Positions 9,119 to 19,269 are shown, counted from the first letter of the stretch. The stretch: DNA of 27,608 nt from Tubiluchus corallicola (GCA_030141605.1 JAQGDQ010001729.1:1-27608); one strand, 5' to 3'. Notes: generated from the letters alone by a model not told the origin. Program-made: numbers and translations.

Positions 9119-9479
9119 GCAGAGAGAGAGAGATAGAGAGAAAGAGAGAGAGACAGAGTAAGAGAGAAAGGGAGAGAGAGAGAGAGGGAGAGAGAGAGAG
9201 AGAGGGAGAGAGAGAGAGAGAGGGGGGAGAGAGAGAGAGAGAGAGATAGAGAGAAAGAGAGAGAGACAGAGTAAGAGAGAAAGGGAGAAAGAGAGAGAGA
9301 GAGGGAGAGAGAGAGAGAAAGAGAGAGAGAGGAGAGGGGGAGAGAGAGAGGGGGGGGAGATAGGAAGCAGTATGTTCGCATAAAGCAAAAAAAATGTTAC
9401 CTTGGCGCGAGGCCCCCCTGGAGGGTGAGGCCCCGGGGAAGTATCCCCACTTACCCCCGCCCCCTTGAAATAGGCCCTG
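8866..9479. mobile_element. Complete hAT-type MITE with GA-rich core
   Basis: Terminal inverted repeats are CAGGGCCTATTTCA at 8866-8879 and TGAAATAGGCCCTG at 9466-9479. Outside them lies an 8-bp target-site duplication with one mismatch, TGCGCTAT (8858-8865) and TGCTCTAT (9480-9487). CAGG termini with 8-bp duplications are typical of hAT elements. The subterminal regions are GC-rich (a G run near 8919; GGCGCGAGGCCCCCC near 9403). The middle, 8985-9360, is a GA/AGAC microsatellite. There is no transposase. A second, inverted copy lies at 2101-2514. Confidence 0.85.
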
Positions 9480-9487
9480 TGCTCTAT

Positions 9488-10059
9488 ACAGAATTAGAAC
9501 TAGTGTAATTTATTGTCTGTTTTTCTATTACGGGCACATTGTAGTTAAAACACTACAACTTTATTAAAACTTTTAATTTACATAGTTAAAAATCAGTATC
9601 GTTAAACGAGAATTTGTCATACTACCATTAGCATAGAAAATATAATAACTAATCAAAGTTAAAACCTGATTTTTTCTGAGTTGAAAATCTTGTGAGTTGC
9701 ACGAGCAGACATGCTTGCGCTTTTTGCAAGCAAGAATTCCAGTTTTGCTTCAATTACTAATCCCCTAAGTGCTGTAAAATGCCACTATTCACTAGTTGTA
9801 TGGCTGTGATTATAGAGGACTCTCTCTATGGGTAATTTCTCTTTCTAAACACTAGTTTCTTTTTGTGAGATAATAACAGTTTTGAATCGCTACACGTTAG
9901 AGAAATTTTCTGCATTTTATAGAAAAAAATGGCAAAAGCGTGGGAGCCTGTTGATTTGAGATGAGTAACTCTAGTGGAAGAGATGCAAATGGAATGGGTA
10001 GTTGGTCTAAAACATTGGTCATTTGCGCTGTGGGGATGCTTGCATGGTTTTTAGAGAAC
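9488..10059. other. Non-coding spacer, no feature recognised
   Basis: AT-rich non-coding DNA between the hAT-type MITE and a tRNA-like segment. No repeat or exon could be supported. Confidence 0.45.
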
Positions 10060-10079
10060 ACTGCTATGATTTTGAATCA

Positions 10080-10170
10080 TTTCTAGCGATTAAGCTTCAT
10101 AATCAGGAAAATTCCGGTCTCGCCACAACCCGGAAAGGAAAAGTTGTTGGGTTCGAGTCCACGTCTAGGT
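10080..10170 (+). mobile_element. tRNA-like SINE relic
   Basis: An A-box-like TAGCGATTAAGC (10084-10095) is followed about 50 bases later by a good B-box, GGGTTCGAGTCC (10149-10160). The T-stem pairs poorly and no acceptor stem is visible, so a SINE or tRNA pseudogene is more likely than a functional tRNA. The 99-residue ORF spanning it is not credible. Confidence 0.4.
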
Positions 10171-10171
10171 G

Positions 10172-10780
10172 TAACGTTTCTAATTTAGTACTGCTTTGGT
10201 GCATTTATGTGACAAATAATGTTAACTCTTTTTCCACGTTTGCTGTTGTACACATAGTTTTACAGTATCCTTGTTTTTGTAGCTGGTTTCAGTACTTTAA
10301 CGACAAAGCCATGTCACACTGATTAACCTGTCGACTCGAAATGATGGATGACCCGTAGGAAACGTGCTCGCCGCTAATAGGGGGCGTTTCTGCCATTTGT
10401 ATGCTAAAATGTCCCGCAGTTTTTTCTTATCAATCTTAGATGGGTGACTGGTTGTGATTACTCATTGTATCCAATAGACGGTAATGCCTAGTAACTAGAC
10501 TTGGACGTGCATTCAAGCTGAACTGATTTATTTATATATTAAAGTACGTTATGTTTAACTGTTCATCCTTGTATATAATTACTAGTATGTATTGATGAAA
10601 AATTGTATACAATTTTTGACTACAATTTGTATACAATTTTTGTATACACTTATCGACTATAAAGAAGAAACTTGTGTACCATAAGTTTAATATTCAAGGT
10701 TGTTAATTAAATTAATTGGGCTTTAAAATGTCATTAATTAATAAATTTAATTTAGATAGATAAAAATAGAAAAAAGGGAA
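10172..10780. other. Non-coding spacer with small palindromes
   Basis: Mostly AT-rich. ATTGTATACAAT-type palindromes recur between 10600 and 10650. GCTAATAGGGGGCG near 10372 resembles GCTAATAGGGGCG near 21622, suggesting another old repeat family. Confidence 0.4.
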
Positions 10781-10789
10781 AATGTTCTT

Positions 10790-10865
10790 TACCGAACTTA
10801 GTTTCGAACCGGGGACTTTTGTGCCACAAGCTCCGAGTCATACCAAGCATGCTAACCAGTTTTTG
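10790..10865 (-). mobile_element. tRNA-like SINE relic, minus strand
   Basis: On the minus strand, ACTGGTTAGCATGCTTGGTA (A-box region) is followed by a B-box CCGGTTCGAAAC at 10801-10812. The spacing is tRNA-like, but the T-stem mispairs and no acceptor stem is found. It is best read as a SINE head or tRNA pseudogene. Confidence 0.45.
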
Positions 10866-11149
10866 ATGGTCTTTCTTTCTTCTTTCGTAATTCAGTCTCT
10901 TTCTTTCTTAATGGTTCAGCAATCAGATAAAATTTTTCTAAACTTTCAACTTCATGTTTACCTTGCATTAAAGGAAAAAACCCTTTTCTTACATAAAGCT
11001 TAAAAAACTCGACTTGAACTTTTTACTTACATGCAGTCTTATTGCATACAGGGCTTGATTTTAACTTAATTTAGCTAAAATTTAAATTGTGACCGGTAAG
11101 TCTTTTAAAACAAGTTCAAAGTTTGAAAAACTAATCAGAGCATGCGCAG

Positions 11150-11262
11150 AGCGCACTTTACTAATTAAGCAAAAGTATGAATTACTTTATATTGTTAATA
11201 AAATCGATGAAGTGTTTTTGGTGAGCCAGTTGTGCACGCTGGGATAGCGGTGCAATGTTGTT
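11150..11262 (+). repeat. Dispersed repeat R4, plus-strand copy
   Basis: It matches the minus strand of 24195-24345. Shared landmarks are GTGTTTTTGGTGA, GTGCACNCTGGGATAGC and an ATTACTTTATATTGTTAATA-like stretch. Divergence is considerable and the element class is unknown. Confidence 0.55.
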
Positions 11263-11682
11263 TCACTAGTAGACGTGAAAAACTGAAATGATTAAGAATT
11301 TTCTAGTTACACAAGTCTTTCAAACAGGTAATTGTAATGCATAGTAATATGACTTTGTATAAAAATGTTGAGTTGTCCTTTAAAATTGCCTTTTTTCCGT
11401 TTAGTTAAACACAAACTTTATTAATTACAACATTTAAAATTCAGCAATTTAACTAGATTTCGGCGAATTTTGCAGTTCATCTACTACGGTGAGCGAATTT
11501 AAGTGAATTTAATTCAATTCAATTTGTAGTTCATCATTCCCAACTAATTAACTACGCCATAAGGTTAATGAGGTTAAACTGTAGTTAGTTTTTTAGTGTT
11601 TCTTAATAGGAATACATGGCTATTGTACATGTTCTAAATTACTGTTTTTCACAGTTCTTTAGTAAAAGGTCTAAAATCATAT

Positions 11683-12010
11683 AGCAAGTACTTGCCATTG
11701 TAATCTTGGAGTGAAAATTCGCTCTCTGTCAACCATAAACAGTACGATAATTCGACCTCTCTTTACTAATGTATTATTCCTTGGCTGTGTTTGGACTGTG
11801 GCATTATCTTGCTGTCCAGGGGGAGGGGTATTCGAAAGGGGCAACAAGCAAGTACTTGCCACTGTAAACTTGGAGTGAAATTTCGCTCTCTGTCAACCAT
11901 AAACAGCACGATAATTCGTCCTCTCTTTACTAATGTATTATTCCTTGGCTGTGTTTGGACTGTGGCATTATCTTGCCGTCCAGGGGGTGGGTATTCGAGA
12001 GGGGCAGTGA
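11683..12010. repeat. 164-bp tandem duplication
   Basis: Two adjacent copies (about 11683-11846 and 11847-12010) both start AGCAAGTACTTGCCA. They share TCTGTCAACCATAAACAG, TATTATTCCTTGGCTGTGTT and GTCCAGGGGG, with few differences. Minus- and plus-strand ORFs across it are repeat readings without recognisable domains. Confidence 0.9.
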
Positions 12011-12719
12011 GAATGTTAACAGTTGCAGTAGCGCAACGTTGGAATATTCATTTTATTGTACTTTCACGTTTCAACATAGATGTCGCTTTTGCTTTTTTTA
12101 TTTTTCAATTTTAGCTGGTGCTTTTTTCAACTCTTGTTCTGGAAGTTTTGATGAATTTGTTAATTCTTTTGGATTTTAAAGTTTTAAATTTCAATTTGAA
12201 TAATTAATGTGTTGCATTATTCACTGATTAGTGATATCTGCATTTTACTCATATTTTAATTAATTTCTTAATTAATCGGCTGTAATGTCTTTTACTTGTT
12301 CTGATGTGTCATCAATTTCTAGACATTTAATAATTCGATTATTAGATTGTTTCATTTTGCCTCCATATCCAATATGAAACCATTAAAAATGGCTGGCATT
12401 TGAAAGATATTCTACTACACAGCAAGTATAGCAAGTTTAGCACAGTATCGTAAGTTAAGCACTGCAACTTCGTCATTAACTTAGATGGATGACCACTATC
12501 GAATCTCTAGTCTGATTATAGCTTTGACATTAAACGTTCTGCAGGGAAATCTGTTTTTCATTCAATAAACTTCTTCCAGGAATGCTGCTGTCTTACTGTT
12601 GCGTTTTGGAACTATGCTAACATAGGAACAGTGGTCCCTCAGTGCCATGTTGTGATTGTGAAAAACACACCTCTTCTGTACTGGAAATCTTGCATTAGCC
12701 TGCTTAGCTTAGCAGCCTT
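12011..12719. other. Non-coding spacer, no feature recognised
   Basis: AT-rich non-coding DNA. I could not support an exon, terminal repeat or RNA gene. Confidence 0.45.
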
Positions 12720-12885
12720 CGCTTGTTGTCGGCTTTGGCCACCTTGTGGTGATTTTTGGCCTAATCACGTGATCAATTTGGTCTGGGTCAGAGGCCTACT
12801 GTGAAGTGAAGACGTGTCATGATAAGATGATAAGATATTGTCGTTATCTGTTTACAATTGCTCATGATTTGTGGTTAATAACGTA
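12720..12885 (+). repeat. Dispersed repeat R3, plus-strand copy
   Basis: It matches the minus strand of 24625-24790. Shared landmarks are TTGTGG(T/C)GA(T/C)TTT, GGCCTAATCAC, AAGATATTGTCGT and AATTGCTCATGATTTG. The copy contains an E-box palindrome, ATCACGTGAT (12764-12773). Confidence 0.6.
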
Positions 12886-13151
12886 TGTATATCCTCTAAT
12901 TACTTTAAAAAACTTAAATTTACTTTAAGATAACAGCTAGGTATTAATTAATACGACAGTGCAGTGTAGAACTCTTAATTATGTAAAATTGACTTTTGGC
13001 TATTGTTATTTTTTTGTTATTTGTTTATTTGTTATTTTTTTGCACTAATTTCTTATTATGTTTAGATGGATGACATGTTTTGGGTTATAAAGAGCAAAGA
13101 AAGAGCAAAATTTAATCGAGGTTTCGAATTTCTATTTGTTTTTTGAAAGCC

Positions 13152-13785
13152 TAGACCCCTTCCCTAGCCTATCCTACCCCCCCCCCCCACGTTCTGCATT
13201 CACTTGGTTGAGTCCATTGTAATGGCTGCTGTCATTGAGTACATAATGAAGTGAATAGTTTACTGAACACTATTAATATTACATTTGTTTAATAAGCTTC
13301 CATAAGTTACGACATCACCCCTTCCCTACCCTACCCTACCCCCACGTTCTGCATTCATGGTTGAGTCCATTGTAATGGCTACTCTCATTGAGTACATAAT
13401 GAAGTGAATAGTTTACTGAACACTATTAATATTACATTTGTTTAATAAGCTTTCATAAGTTACGACATCACCCCTTCCCTACCCTATCCTACCCCCCCCC
13501 CCCCACGTTCTGCATTCATGGTTGAGTCCATTGTAATGGCTGCTCTCATTGAGTACATAATGAAGTGAATAGTTTACTGAACACTATTAATATTACATTT
13601 GTTTAATAAGCTTTCATAAGTTACGACATCACCCCTTCCCTACCCTACCCCCCCCCCCCACGTTCTGCATTCATGGTTGAGTCCATTGTAATGGCTGCTC
13701 TCATTGAGTACATAATGAAGTGAATAGTTTACTGAACACTATTAATATTACATTTGTTTAATAAGCTTTCATAAGTTACGACATT
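13152..13785. repeat. 155-161-bp minisatellite, four copies, with C tracts
   Basis: Four near-identical units each carry a CCCCTTCCCTACCCTA-type tract ending in a C run of 5 to 14, then CACGTTCTGCATTCA (13188, 13343, 13504, 13659) and an AT-rich remainder ending TAAGTTACGACATCA. Unit length varies mainly with C-run length. The minus strand of each tract has four runs of three or more G. Confidence 0.95.
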
Positions 13786-13864
13786 ATAGTAGATTTTATC
13801 GTAGATTTATTACTCCCTCGTGGAATCTATTACATGTATTTACAGTGAATGCTAGTAGTTTGTG

Positions 13865-14400
13865 TTGTGTGTAGAAGATAAAGAGAAAGCAAGAGAAAAA
13901 AGAGAAAGAATAAGACAGGATTAGAAAATAAAAAAAGAGCAAAGATGAAAGAAAAGAGACAAATAGGGAAGGAAGGAATGGATTAAAAGAATAAAGGAAG
14001 GAAACAAAGAGGGTGAAGAAGAGAGGAAGAGAAAGAGGAAAAGAAGAAAAAGAGAAATAAGACTGGGTTAAAAAAATAAAAGTGGTAGAGAAACAAAAGG
14101 AGGCAAATAGGGAAGGAAGGGATGGATTAAAAGAATAAAGGAAGGAAACAAAGATTGTGAAGAAGAGAGGAAGAGAAAAAGGAAAAGAAGAAAAAAGAAA
14201 AATAATGAGACTAAGTTAAAAAAATAAAAAGTGGTAGAAATGAAACAAAGGAGGCAAATAGGGAGAGAAGGAAGGAAAGAAGAGGGAGGAGTAAGAAAAA
14301 GAGAAAATTAATAAAAGGAAAGAAAAGAGAGAAGGAAAAGAGAAACGAAATAATGAAGAAACAAAAGAAGAAAAAAGGAAAAAAGAAAGAATGGGGAAGC
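13865..14400. repeat. Purine-rich (A/G) low-complexity tract
   Basis: About 530 bp of nearly all A and G on the plus strand, built of AAGAG, GGAAGG and AAAGA variants. A block of about 80 bp (GGAAGGAATGGATTAAAAGA onward) occurs twice, at about 13969 and 14112. The minus-strand Phe/Leu/Ser-rich ORFs are artefacts. Confidence 0.85.
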
Positions 14401-14812
14401 AAACTAGCAAAACGCAAATAAAAACAGCAGTAAACAAAAACAGACGAAAACAAACAAGTAAGTAAACAAATAAACATAATAAAGCAAGCAAACAAACAAG
14501 CAAGTAAACAAATAAACATAACAAAGCAAGCAAACAAACAAGCAAGCAAACAAACAAGCAAGTAAACAAATAAACATGACAAAGCAAGCAAACAAACAAG
14601 CAAGTAAACAAATAAACATAACAAAACAAGCAAACAAACAAGCAAGTAAACAAATAAACATAACAAAACAAGCAAACAAACAAGCAAGTAAACAAATAAA
14701 CATAACAAAACAAGCAAACAAACAAGCAAGTAAACAAATAAACATAATAAAGCAAACAAACAAGCAAGTAAACAAATAAACATAGCAAAACAAGCAAACA
14801 AACAAGTAATAA
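14400..14812. repeat. 42-bp A-rich tandem array, about eight copies
   Basis: The unit contains AAACAAACAAGCAAGTAAAC and AAATAAACATAAC. One unit is lengthened by about 18 bp near 14540. Since 42 bp is 14 codons, all frames stay open and yield the apparent Leu/Cys/Phe membrane-like ORFs on the minus strand. Confidence 0.9.
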
Positions 14813-14939
14813 AGAAAGAAGCATTTTAGGTTTAGTATCATTTAGTTTATGGTTTCTCTGCTAGGATTAACACTAAGCCTCTTATTCGAAATTGCCTTCA
14901 TGCATTTGCATGCGTTTATGAATCAGCGGCTGGATGATT

Positions 14940-15875
14940 AGCTGCTATCATGCAGGCAGATGTGACAAAACCCATGACACTCACGGGGGTTATAATATTG
15001 TAATATATAATGACACGTATATAGTACCCTCATCAATCAGCTAACGTGTCAGCGTGGCCTTTATTATCCATTTGTTAGAGATAAATCTCAGCGTCACGAG
15101 TATATGTAGCCGTAGAACTGTGAGATGGTGTATAAGAACGGGTGCAGCTGCAGCAATGACACTTACATAGCCAGTGTCACGTCGGTAGTACCATCATCAA
15201 TCAAATAACGTGTCAGCGCGGCCCTTATTATCCATTTGTTAGAGATAAATCTCAGCGCCACGAGTATATGTAGCCGTAGAACTGTGAAATGGTGCATAAG
15301 AACGGCTGTAGCTGCAGCAATGACACTTACATGGCCAGTGTCACGTCGGTAGTACCCTCATCAATCACCAAACGTGTCAGCGTGGCCTTTATTATCCATT
15401 TGTTAGATATAAATCTGAGCGCCACGAGTATATGTAGCCGTAGAACTGTGAGATGTCGTATAAATATGGCTGTACATATGCAGTATTGGCATTTACATGG
15501 CTAATGTCACACGTCTCCAGTCAACAACCAGGTCAGCGTACCTTTTACTACCTTTTTGTTAGAGATAAATCTCAACTTCCAAAATGTATGTGGCCGTTGA
15601 AATGTGAGATGTTGCATAAGTACGGTTGTAAAATCACACTTACATGGCCCATGTCACACATCTGCATTATCCTTTCAATCAGCTAACGTGGCAGTATGGT
15701 CTTTATTATCCATTTGTTTAGGATATATCTCACTAACGGAATGTACGTAGCCACAGAACTGTGAGGACTTATATTCATAAGACTGTACATGCGGTAATGA
15801 CATTTACATGGGTAATGTCACACGTCTTAGTACTTTCATCAATCAGCTAACGTGTCAGCGTAGCGCTTATAATCT
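14940..15875. repeat. 155-165-bp minisatellite, about six diverged units
   Basis: Units share TCATCAATCAGCTAACGTGT, CTTTATTATCCATTTGTTAG, GATAAATCTCAGC, TATGTAGCCGTAGAACTGTG and ATGACACTTACATGG. Starts lie near 15033, 15197, 15361, 15521, 15675 and 15838. The middle units are most alike and the flanking ones more diverged, as expected of an array growing by unequal exchange at its centre. Confidence 0.9.
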
Positions 15876-16539
15876 ATTACAGTGTTAACTTCAGGTTTTG
15901 TTTTCTCAACTGTTAATTCTCACGCATGCCTGGCTGCATCCTCACGTTTGCATGGCTAACTTAGTCACAGTTTAAAAATCGTTTTCTTCTGTTATAACTG
16001 GGATCAATATTTAATTATCCAGGCTGATGTTGTAGTTTGATAATTGATTCAGCCATCAATCAGTTTTATTCAGTCTGACACGTATTCTCCCGGCTTACCA
16101 TGCCGACTCGAAAGTGGCTTCTTTCTACACGGCTCTTTGTGTGACAGAATTTTGCCCGTGACATGAATTATACATTTTCCGTACAGTGGTGAAGCTAGAT
16201 TAATTATTGCCCGCGTGTCTGAATCACTGAATTTTCGTAGAATTGTGTGTTAGAAATTGCATTAGACTGGCTGATATGGCTTCTTTGTAACGGTCGACTG
16301 GTTTTTGCGTAGCGCCTCGCTGACATGTAACGTTTGTCATTATTATCTAACGTCGTCAAAGGGGGGAGGGCAATTGCGCGGTGTAGGAGGAGGAGTTATA
16401 AACGGGGTTTGAAGAAGCCAACAGCTTTCTACAAGAAAAAAATCAATGACCTTTCAATGACTGACCCTAGGTTTGCTGAAGCCTAGTTTTAAATGTTTGT
16501 TCACTTTGAAGACTACTTGTTCACTTTTATTATAGCTTT
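15876..16539. other. Non-coding spacer, no feature recognised
   Basis: Mixed-composition non-coding DNA. A short G-rich patch (GGGGGGAGGG, then GTAGGAGGAGGAG) lies at 16361-16395. No exon supported. Confidence 0.45.
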
Positions 16540-17095
16540 CCTTGTTATGCTGTATGACCTGCTATTCGTACTCCTATGTCCTAACAAAAGTCCTGTTGAT
16601 TCTTGTTACCCGGTTCGTAGGTCTTAACAAAAACCATTCATTTACTTGCTATGCGGGTCACTGGGTCCTAACAAAAAGCCTGCTGGTTTGTCTATCGAGG
16701 TTCCTAGGTCATGAAAAAGCGCCGCGGGTTCATAGGTCCTGAAAACAGTGGTTCGGGTCCATGCTGCCTGGCTCCCTGGACTGTCTCAAAAGCTGTAAAA
16801 TGTCTTGATATCAGGGTACCTAGGTCCTATCAAAAAGCCTACTGGTTATTCTATCGGGGTTCTTAGGTCCTGAAAAACCCTGTGGGTTCCCAGATTCTTC
16901 AGAAGCCCTGTATTCATTGAATAAAAGTGCTTGTTCCTGGTTTCTAAGCCCTATTATTTTTTACTGTCTGGGTTTTCTACGTCCTAATAAAAGCCCTGTA
17001 GTTTGAAGCCATCTTGATCCCGGGTCTTAACTTCTGTCAAACTGGCTTCAGTGGTTACGGGTCCTACCTTCTGTCAAACTGGCTTCAGTGGTTAG
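16540..17095. repeat. Degenerate array built on GGTCCTAACAAAAGCCCTG
   Basis: About a dozen diverged units recur every 30-60 bp around variants of (A/G)GGTCCTAACAAAAGCCTG, followed by a T/G-rich segment and CGGGTTC-like motifs; examples are near 16575, 16617, 16662, 16733, 16809, 16863 and 16980. A nearly exact direct repeat, CTTCTGTCAAACTGGCTTCA, closes the array at 17032 and 17067. It appears to be an old, eroded satellite. Confidence 0.7.
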
Positions 17096-17147
17096 CTTAA
17101 TGGCGTGTAAGAAACCGCCTCATAAAACCTTTACATGTGAGTCTGAA

Positions 17148-17215
17148 TTAGATGCGAAATTAGGTCGTACCGTCGTCTCTAGAGCAAGAATGGGTTAAAG
17201 GCAAAGGCAACATTT
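17148..17215. repeat. Short dispersed repeat, copy 1 of a pair
   Basis: It shares CGTCGTCTCTAGAGCAAGAA-type sequence and GTTAAAGGCAAAGGCAACAT with 17625-17685, in the same orientation. The pair flanks a tRNA-like segment and may mark the ends or repeats of one element. Confidence 0.5.
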
Positions 17216-17315
17216 ATATTCTATAGCTCATTTAACAGACAACATTAGTTCGAGCAACTATTTGGCTACTTACATTTACAGCAATAGAGAACAATATGTG
17301 TGTGCTGTGTTGTTG

Positions 17316-17385
17316 GGAGTCACGGGAGTCGAACCCACGACTGTAAGAACTATTCTGTAAGGTGCAGCCCAGCATTGAAGAAAAA
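17316..17385 (-). mobile_element. tRNA-like segment (B-box), minus strand
   Basis: The minus strand reads CGTGGGTTCGACTCCCGTG (17325-17343), a perfect B-box with a T-stem that can pair using two G-T pairs. No convincing acceptor stem, D arm or anticodon arm is seen upstream. It is called a tRNA-derived SINE or pseudogene fragment. Confidence 0.45.
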
Positions 17386-17520
17386 CTCGACTCAATCTTA
17401 AACTATATATCCTAGCAATCTAACCTATAATGTATTGAAAGGAGCATGCTATTTGTCTTTCAAGCGTAAGTTACTTGAAAGAATTATTGGCACAGAATGG
17501 CAACATTATTGGCAACATGT

Positions 17521-17690
17521 TGCATGCATTTTGCTGTCCGCTAGTTACATTGACACTAGCACCTGCATCTCGAAAACCCTTGCTGAAAAAATAGGTGCTG
17601 CACCTTTACATGAGTCTTTAAATTAAACCGAACCCTCGTCGCATCTAAAGCGAGAATGAGTTAAAGGCAAGGACAACATTTTTTACTGTT
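17521..17690. repeat. Dispersed repeat shared with 20660-20740 and 17148-17215
   Basis: 17545-17620 resembles 20668-20738: ACACTAGCACCTGCAT / GCACTAACACCTGTAT, and AGGTGCTGCACCT / AGGTGCTGTACCT. 17625-17685 resembles 17148-17215. This is non-coding interspersed repeat material. Confidence 0.5.
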
Positions 17691-18420
17691 AAAAATTATG
17701 TTCGGTAGTGACGCCATCACTAACTGAGCTCGCTGGCTATTTTTCAAGTATTTATCTTAGTATTTAACTATCTGAGATGGTTTTGCACTGTTACGGATGT
17801 TAAAATGTATACTTTTTACTGTACTTAAAGGGGGGGGGGGTAGGATAAGTCATCCTGTTTTTCTTTAAGCATCAAATTCAAAGCCTGGATCCACCACTCA
17901 CTTTTAGGACACATTTAACTTGGATTTTTGTGGCAGCTCCAGACCAAACTATTGCTTTTTGTATTTTTGTTTCTCAATTAATTTTAAAAACAAAGAAAAA
18001 TTCACATTGGCTGACTGTGGCCAGGATACAACACTGTTTTAGGGTAGTTCACACTAGATCTGTGCTGATTTCTGTCCAGTGTTGGTCTTTATGGTAAAGC
18101 ATAGAGCTGTTCACACTATTGCTGTAAACAAGTATGGCGGGCAAAATGGTCCTTTTTTGTTTTGTTATGTGAATTCAAAACAACTTTTGCCCATGCAAGT
18201 ATGAACGAACCTTAACATAAGTATGAGTATCTTGGATCTCCTTGTTGTCAGAATGCCAAAGATGTTGTTTTCCATGTGTGATCACAGCCTCTTTTCGTTA
18301 TATTTGGTTATTTCAGTCCTAATAATAATATTTCATGGCAATAATTAGTCAAATTGCCCGTTTGTCATTCAAATTTTTAATGAGACAAAGTTAAGCATAT
18401 GTTTTCTTTTTTCACTGCAG
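17691..18420 (+). other. 3' part of the CELSR intron upstream of the first visible exon
   Basis: Non-coding intron sequence with a G run at about 17829-17838. It ends in a good acceptor, TTTTCTTTTTTCACTGCAG at 18402-18420. The upstream CELSR exon, expected to end in cadherin repeats, was not found in the window. Confidence 0.7.
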
Positions 18421-18948
18421 ATGGCGTAAATGAGGAGACTGCAAACTGCAATCTGAAGGTTACCATGGTTACAGACGACATGCTGTACAGCAGTGTGACT
18501 GTTCGCATCAGGGATATGACACAAACTGCATTTCTGTCCACCCTGTATGACTTCTTTGTTCTTGGTTTGAAGGTGGTCATTCCGTGTGCAGAGGAGGACA
18601 TCTACCTCTTCAACGTCCAAGATGACACGGACGTCGCGGAACAGATCCTCAATGTCAGCTTCTCCGTCCGTCGGACGACAGTGAATGGACAGGACGTCCT
18701 GTACGATCCGGAGTTCCTACGGGAACGGGTGTACCTGGAGCGGGTGCGCTTGTCTCAAGTCTCCGCCATGGAGGTGCTTCCGTTCGATGACACGCTCTGC
18801 GTCCGGGAACCGTGCCGGAATTACGAGACGTGTCTGAACGTGTTGAAGTTTGGAAATGCTCACGATTTCATTTCGTCTGACTCGTTCCTGTTCCGGCCCA
18901 TACATCCGGTGAACACATTCTCCTGTCAATGTCCTCTGGGTTTCACAG
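18421..18948 (+). CDS. Flamingo/CELSR-type cadherin exon: juxta-cadherin region and EGF 1 (partial gene)
   Basis: The exon encodes about 176 residues and is phase 1 at both ends: its first two bases finish a split codon and its last base opens a Gly codon. It follows a TTTTTTCACTGCAG acceptor and ends at CAG|GTAAGC. Residues about 10-118 match the conserved segment between the last cadherin repeat and first EGF of CELSR/Starry night proteins: VTMVTDDMLYSSVTVRIRDM, then EEDIYLFNVQDDTDV, ILNVSF, and EVLPFDDTLCVREPC. Residues about 127-176 start EGF 1 (Cys at 127, 132, 138, 169, 171), including FRPIHPV and CQCPLGFTG. The sixth EGF 1 cysteine lies in the next exon. In this family the protein is a seven-pass adhesion-GPCR cadherin that acts in planar cell polarity at cell contacts. 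Apparent ORF starts upstream (18399) lie in the intron. The exon is more GC-rich and codon-structured than its surroundings. Which CELSR paralogue it is cannot be told from this piece. Confidence 0.93.
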
Positions 18949-19256
18949 GTAAGCATTGGTGATTTCTTAGAAATACAGGGTGACCCAAAACATCCGGTGA
19001 ACACGTTCTCTTGTCAATGTCCTCTGGGTTTCACAGGTAAGAATTTCGTCTGACTCCTTCCTGTTCCGGCCCATACATCCGGTGAACACGTTCTCTTGTC
19101 AATGTCCTCTGGGTTTCACAGGTAAGAATTTCGTCTGACTCCTTCCTGTTCCGGCCCATACATCCGGTGAACACGTTCTCTTGTCAGTGTCCTCTGGGTT
19201 TCACAGGTAAGCACGTTCTCTTGTCAATGTCCTCTGGGTTTCACAGGTAAGCATTG
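18949..19256 (+). repeat. Tandem copies of the exon 3' end and its splice donor
   Basis: Directly after the true donor (GT at 18949), the last part of the exon plus GTAAG is repeated. Further TTTCACAG|GTAAG junctions occur at 19037, 19122, 19207 and 19247. Spacings are 88, 85, 85 and 40 bp. Units carry the exon bases from about TTTCGTCTGACT through GGGTTTCACAG. The sequence after the first donor (TTCTTAGAAATACAGGGTGA) recurs after the last one, so the array was inserted or expanded between two copies of the original intron start. An in-frame TGA at 18960-18962 follows the first donor. Confidence 0.95.
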
Positions 19257-19269
19257 ATGACGATGATGA

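Noticed and set aside
8882-9388. Minus-strand ORFs of 144-168 codons, Leu/Ser rich
   Set aside because: They translate the GA core of the hAT-type MITE; no transposase motif.
14211-14841. Three long minus-strand ORFs that look like multi-pass membrane proteins
   Set aside because: They are readings of a 42-bp (14-codon) tandem array and an adjacent purine tract; all three frames are open and none has a protein-like sequence outside the repeat.
8300-17343. Functional tRNA genes at the four B-box sites
   Set aside because: None shows a pairing acceptor stem plus anticodon arm; T-stems mostly mispair. SINE or pseudogene is the better call.
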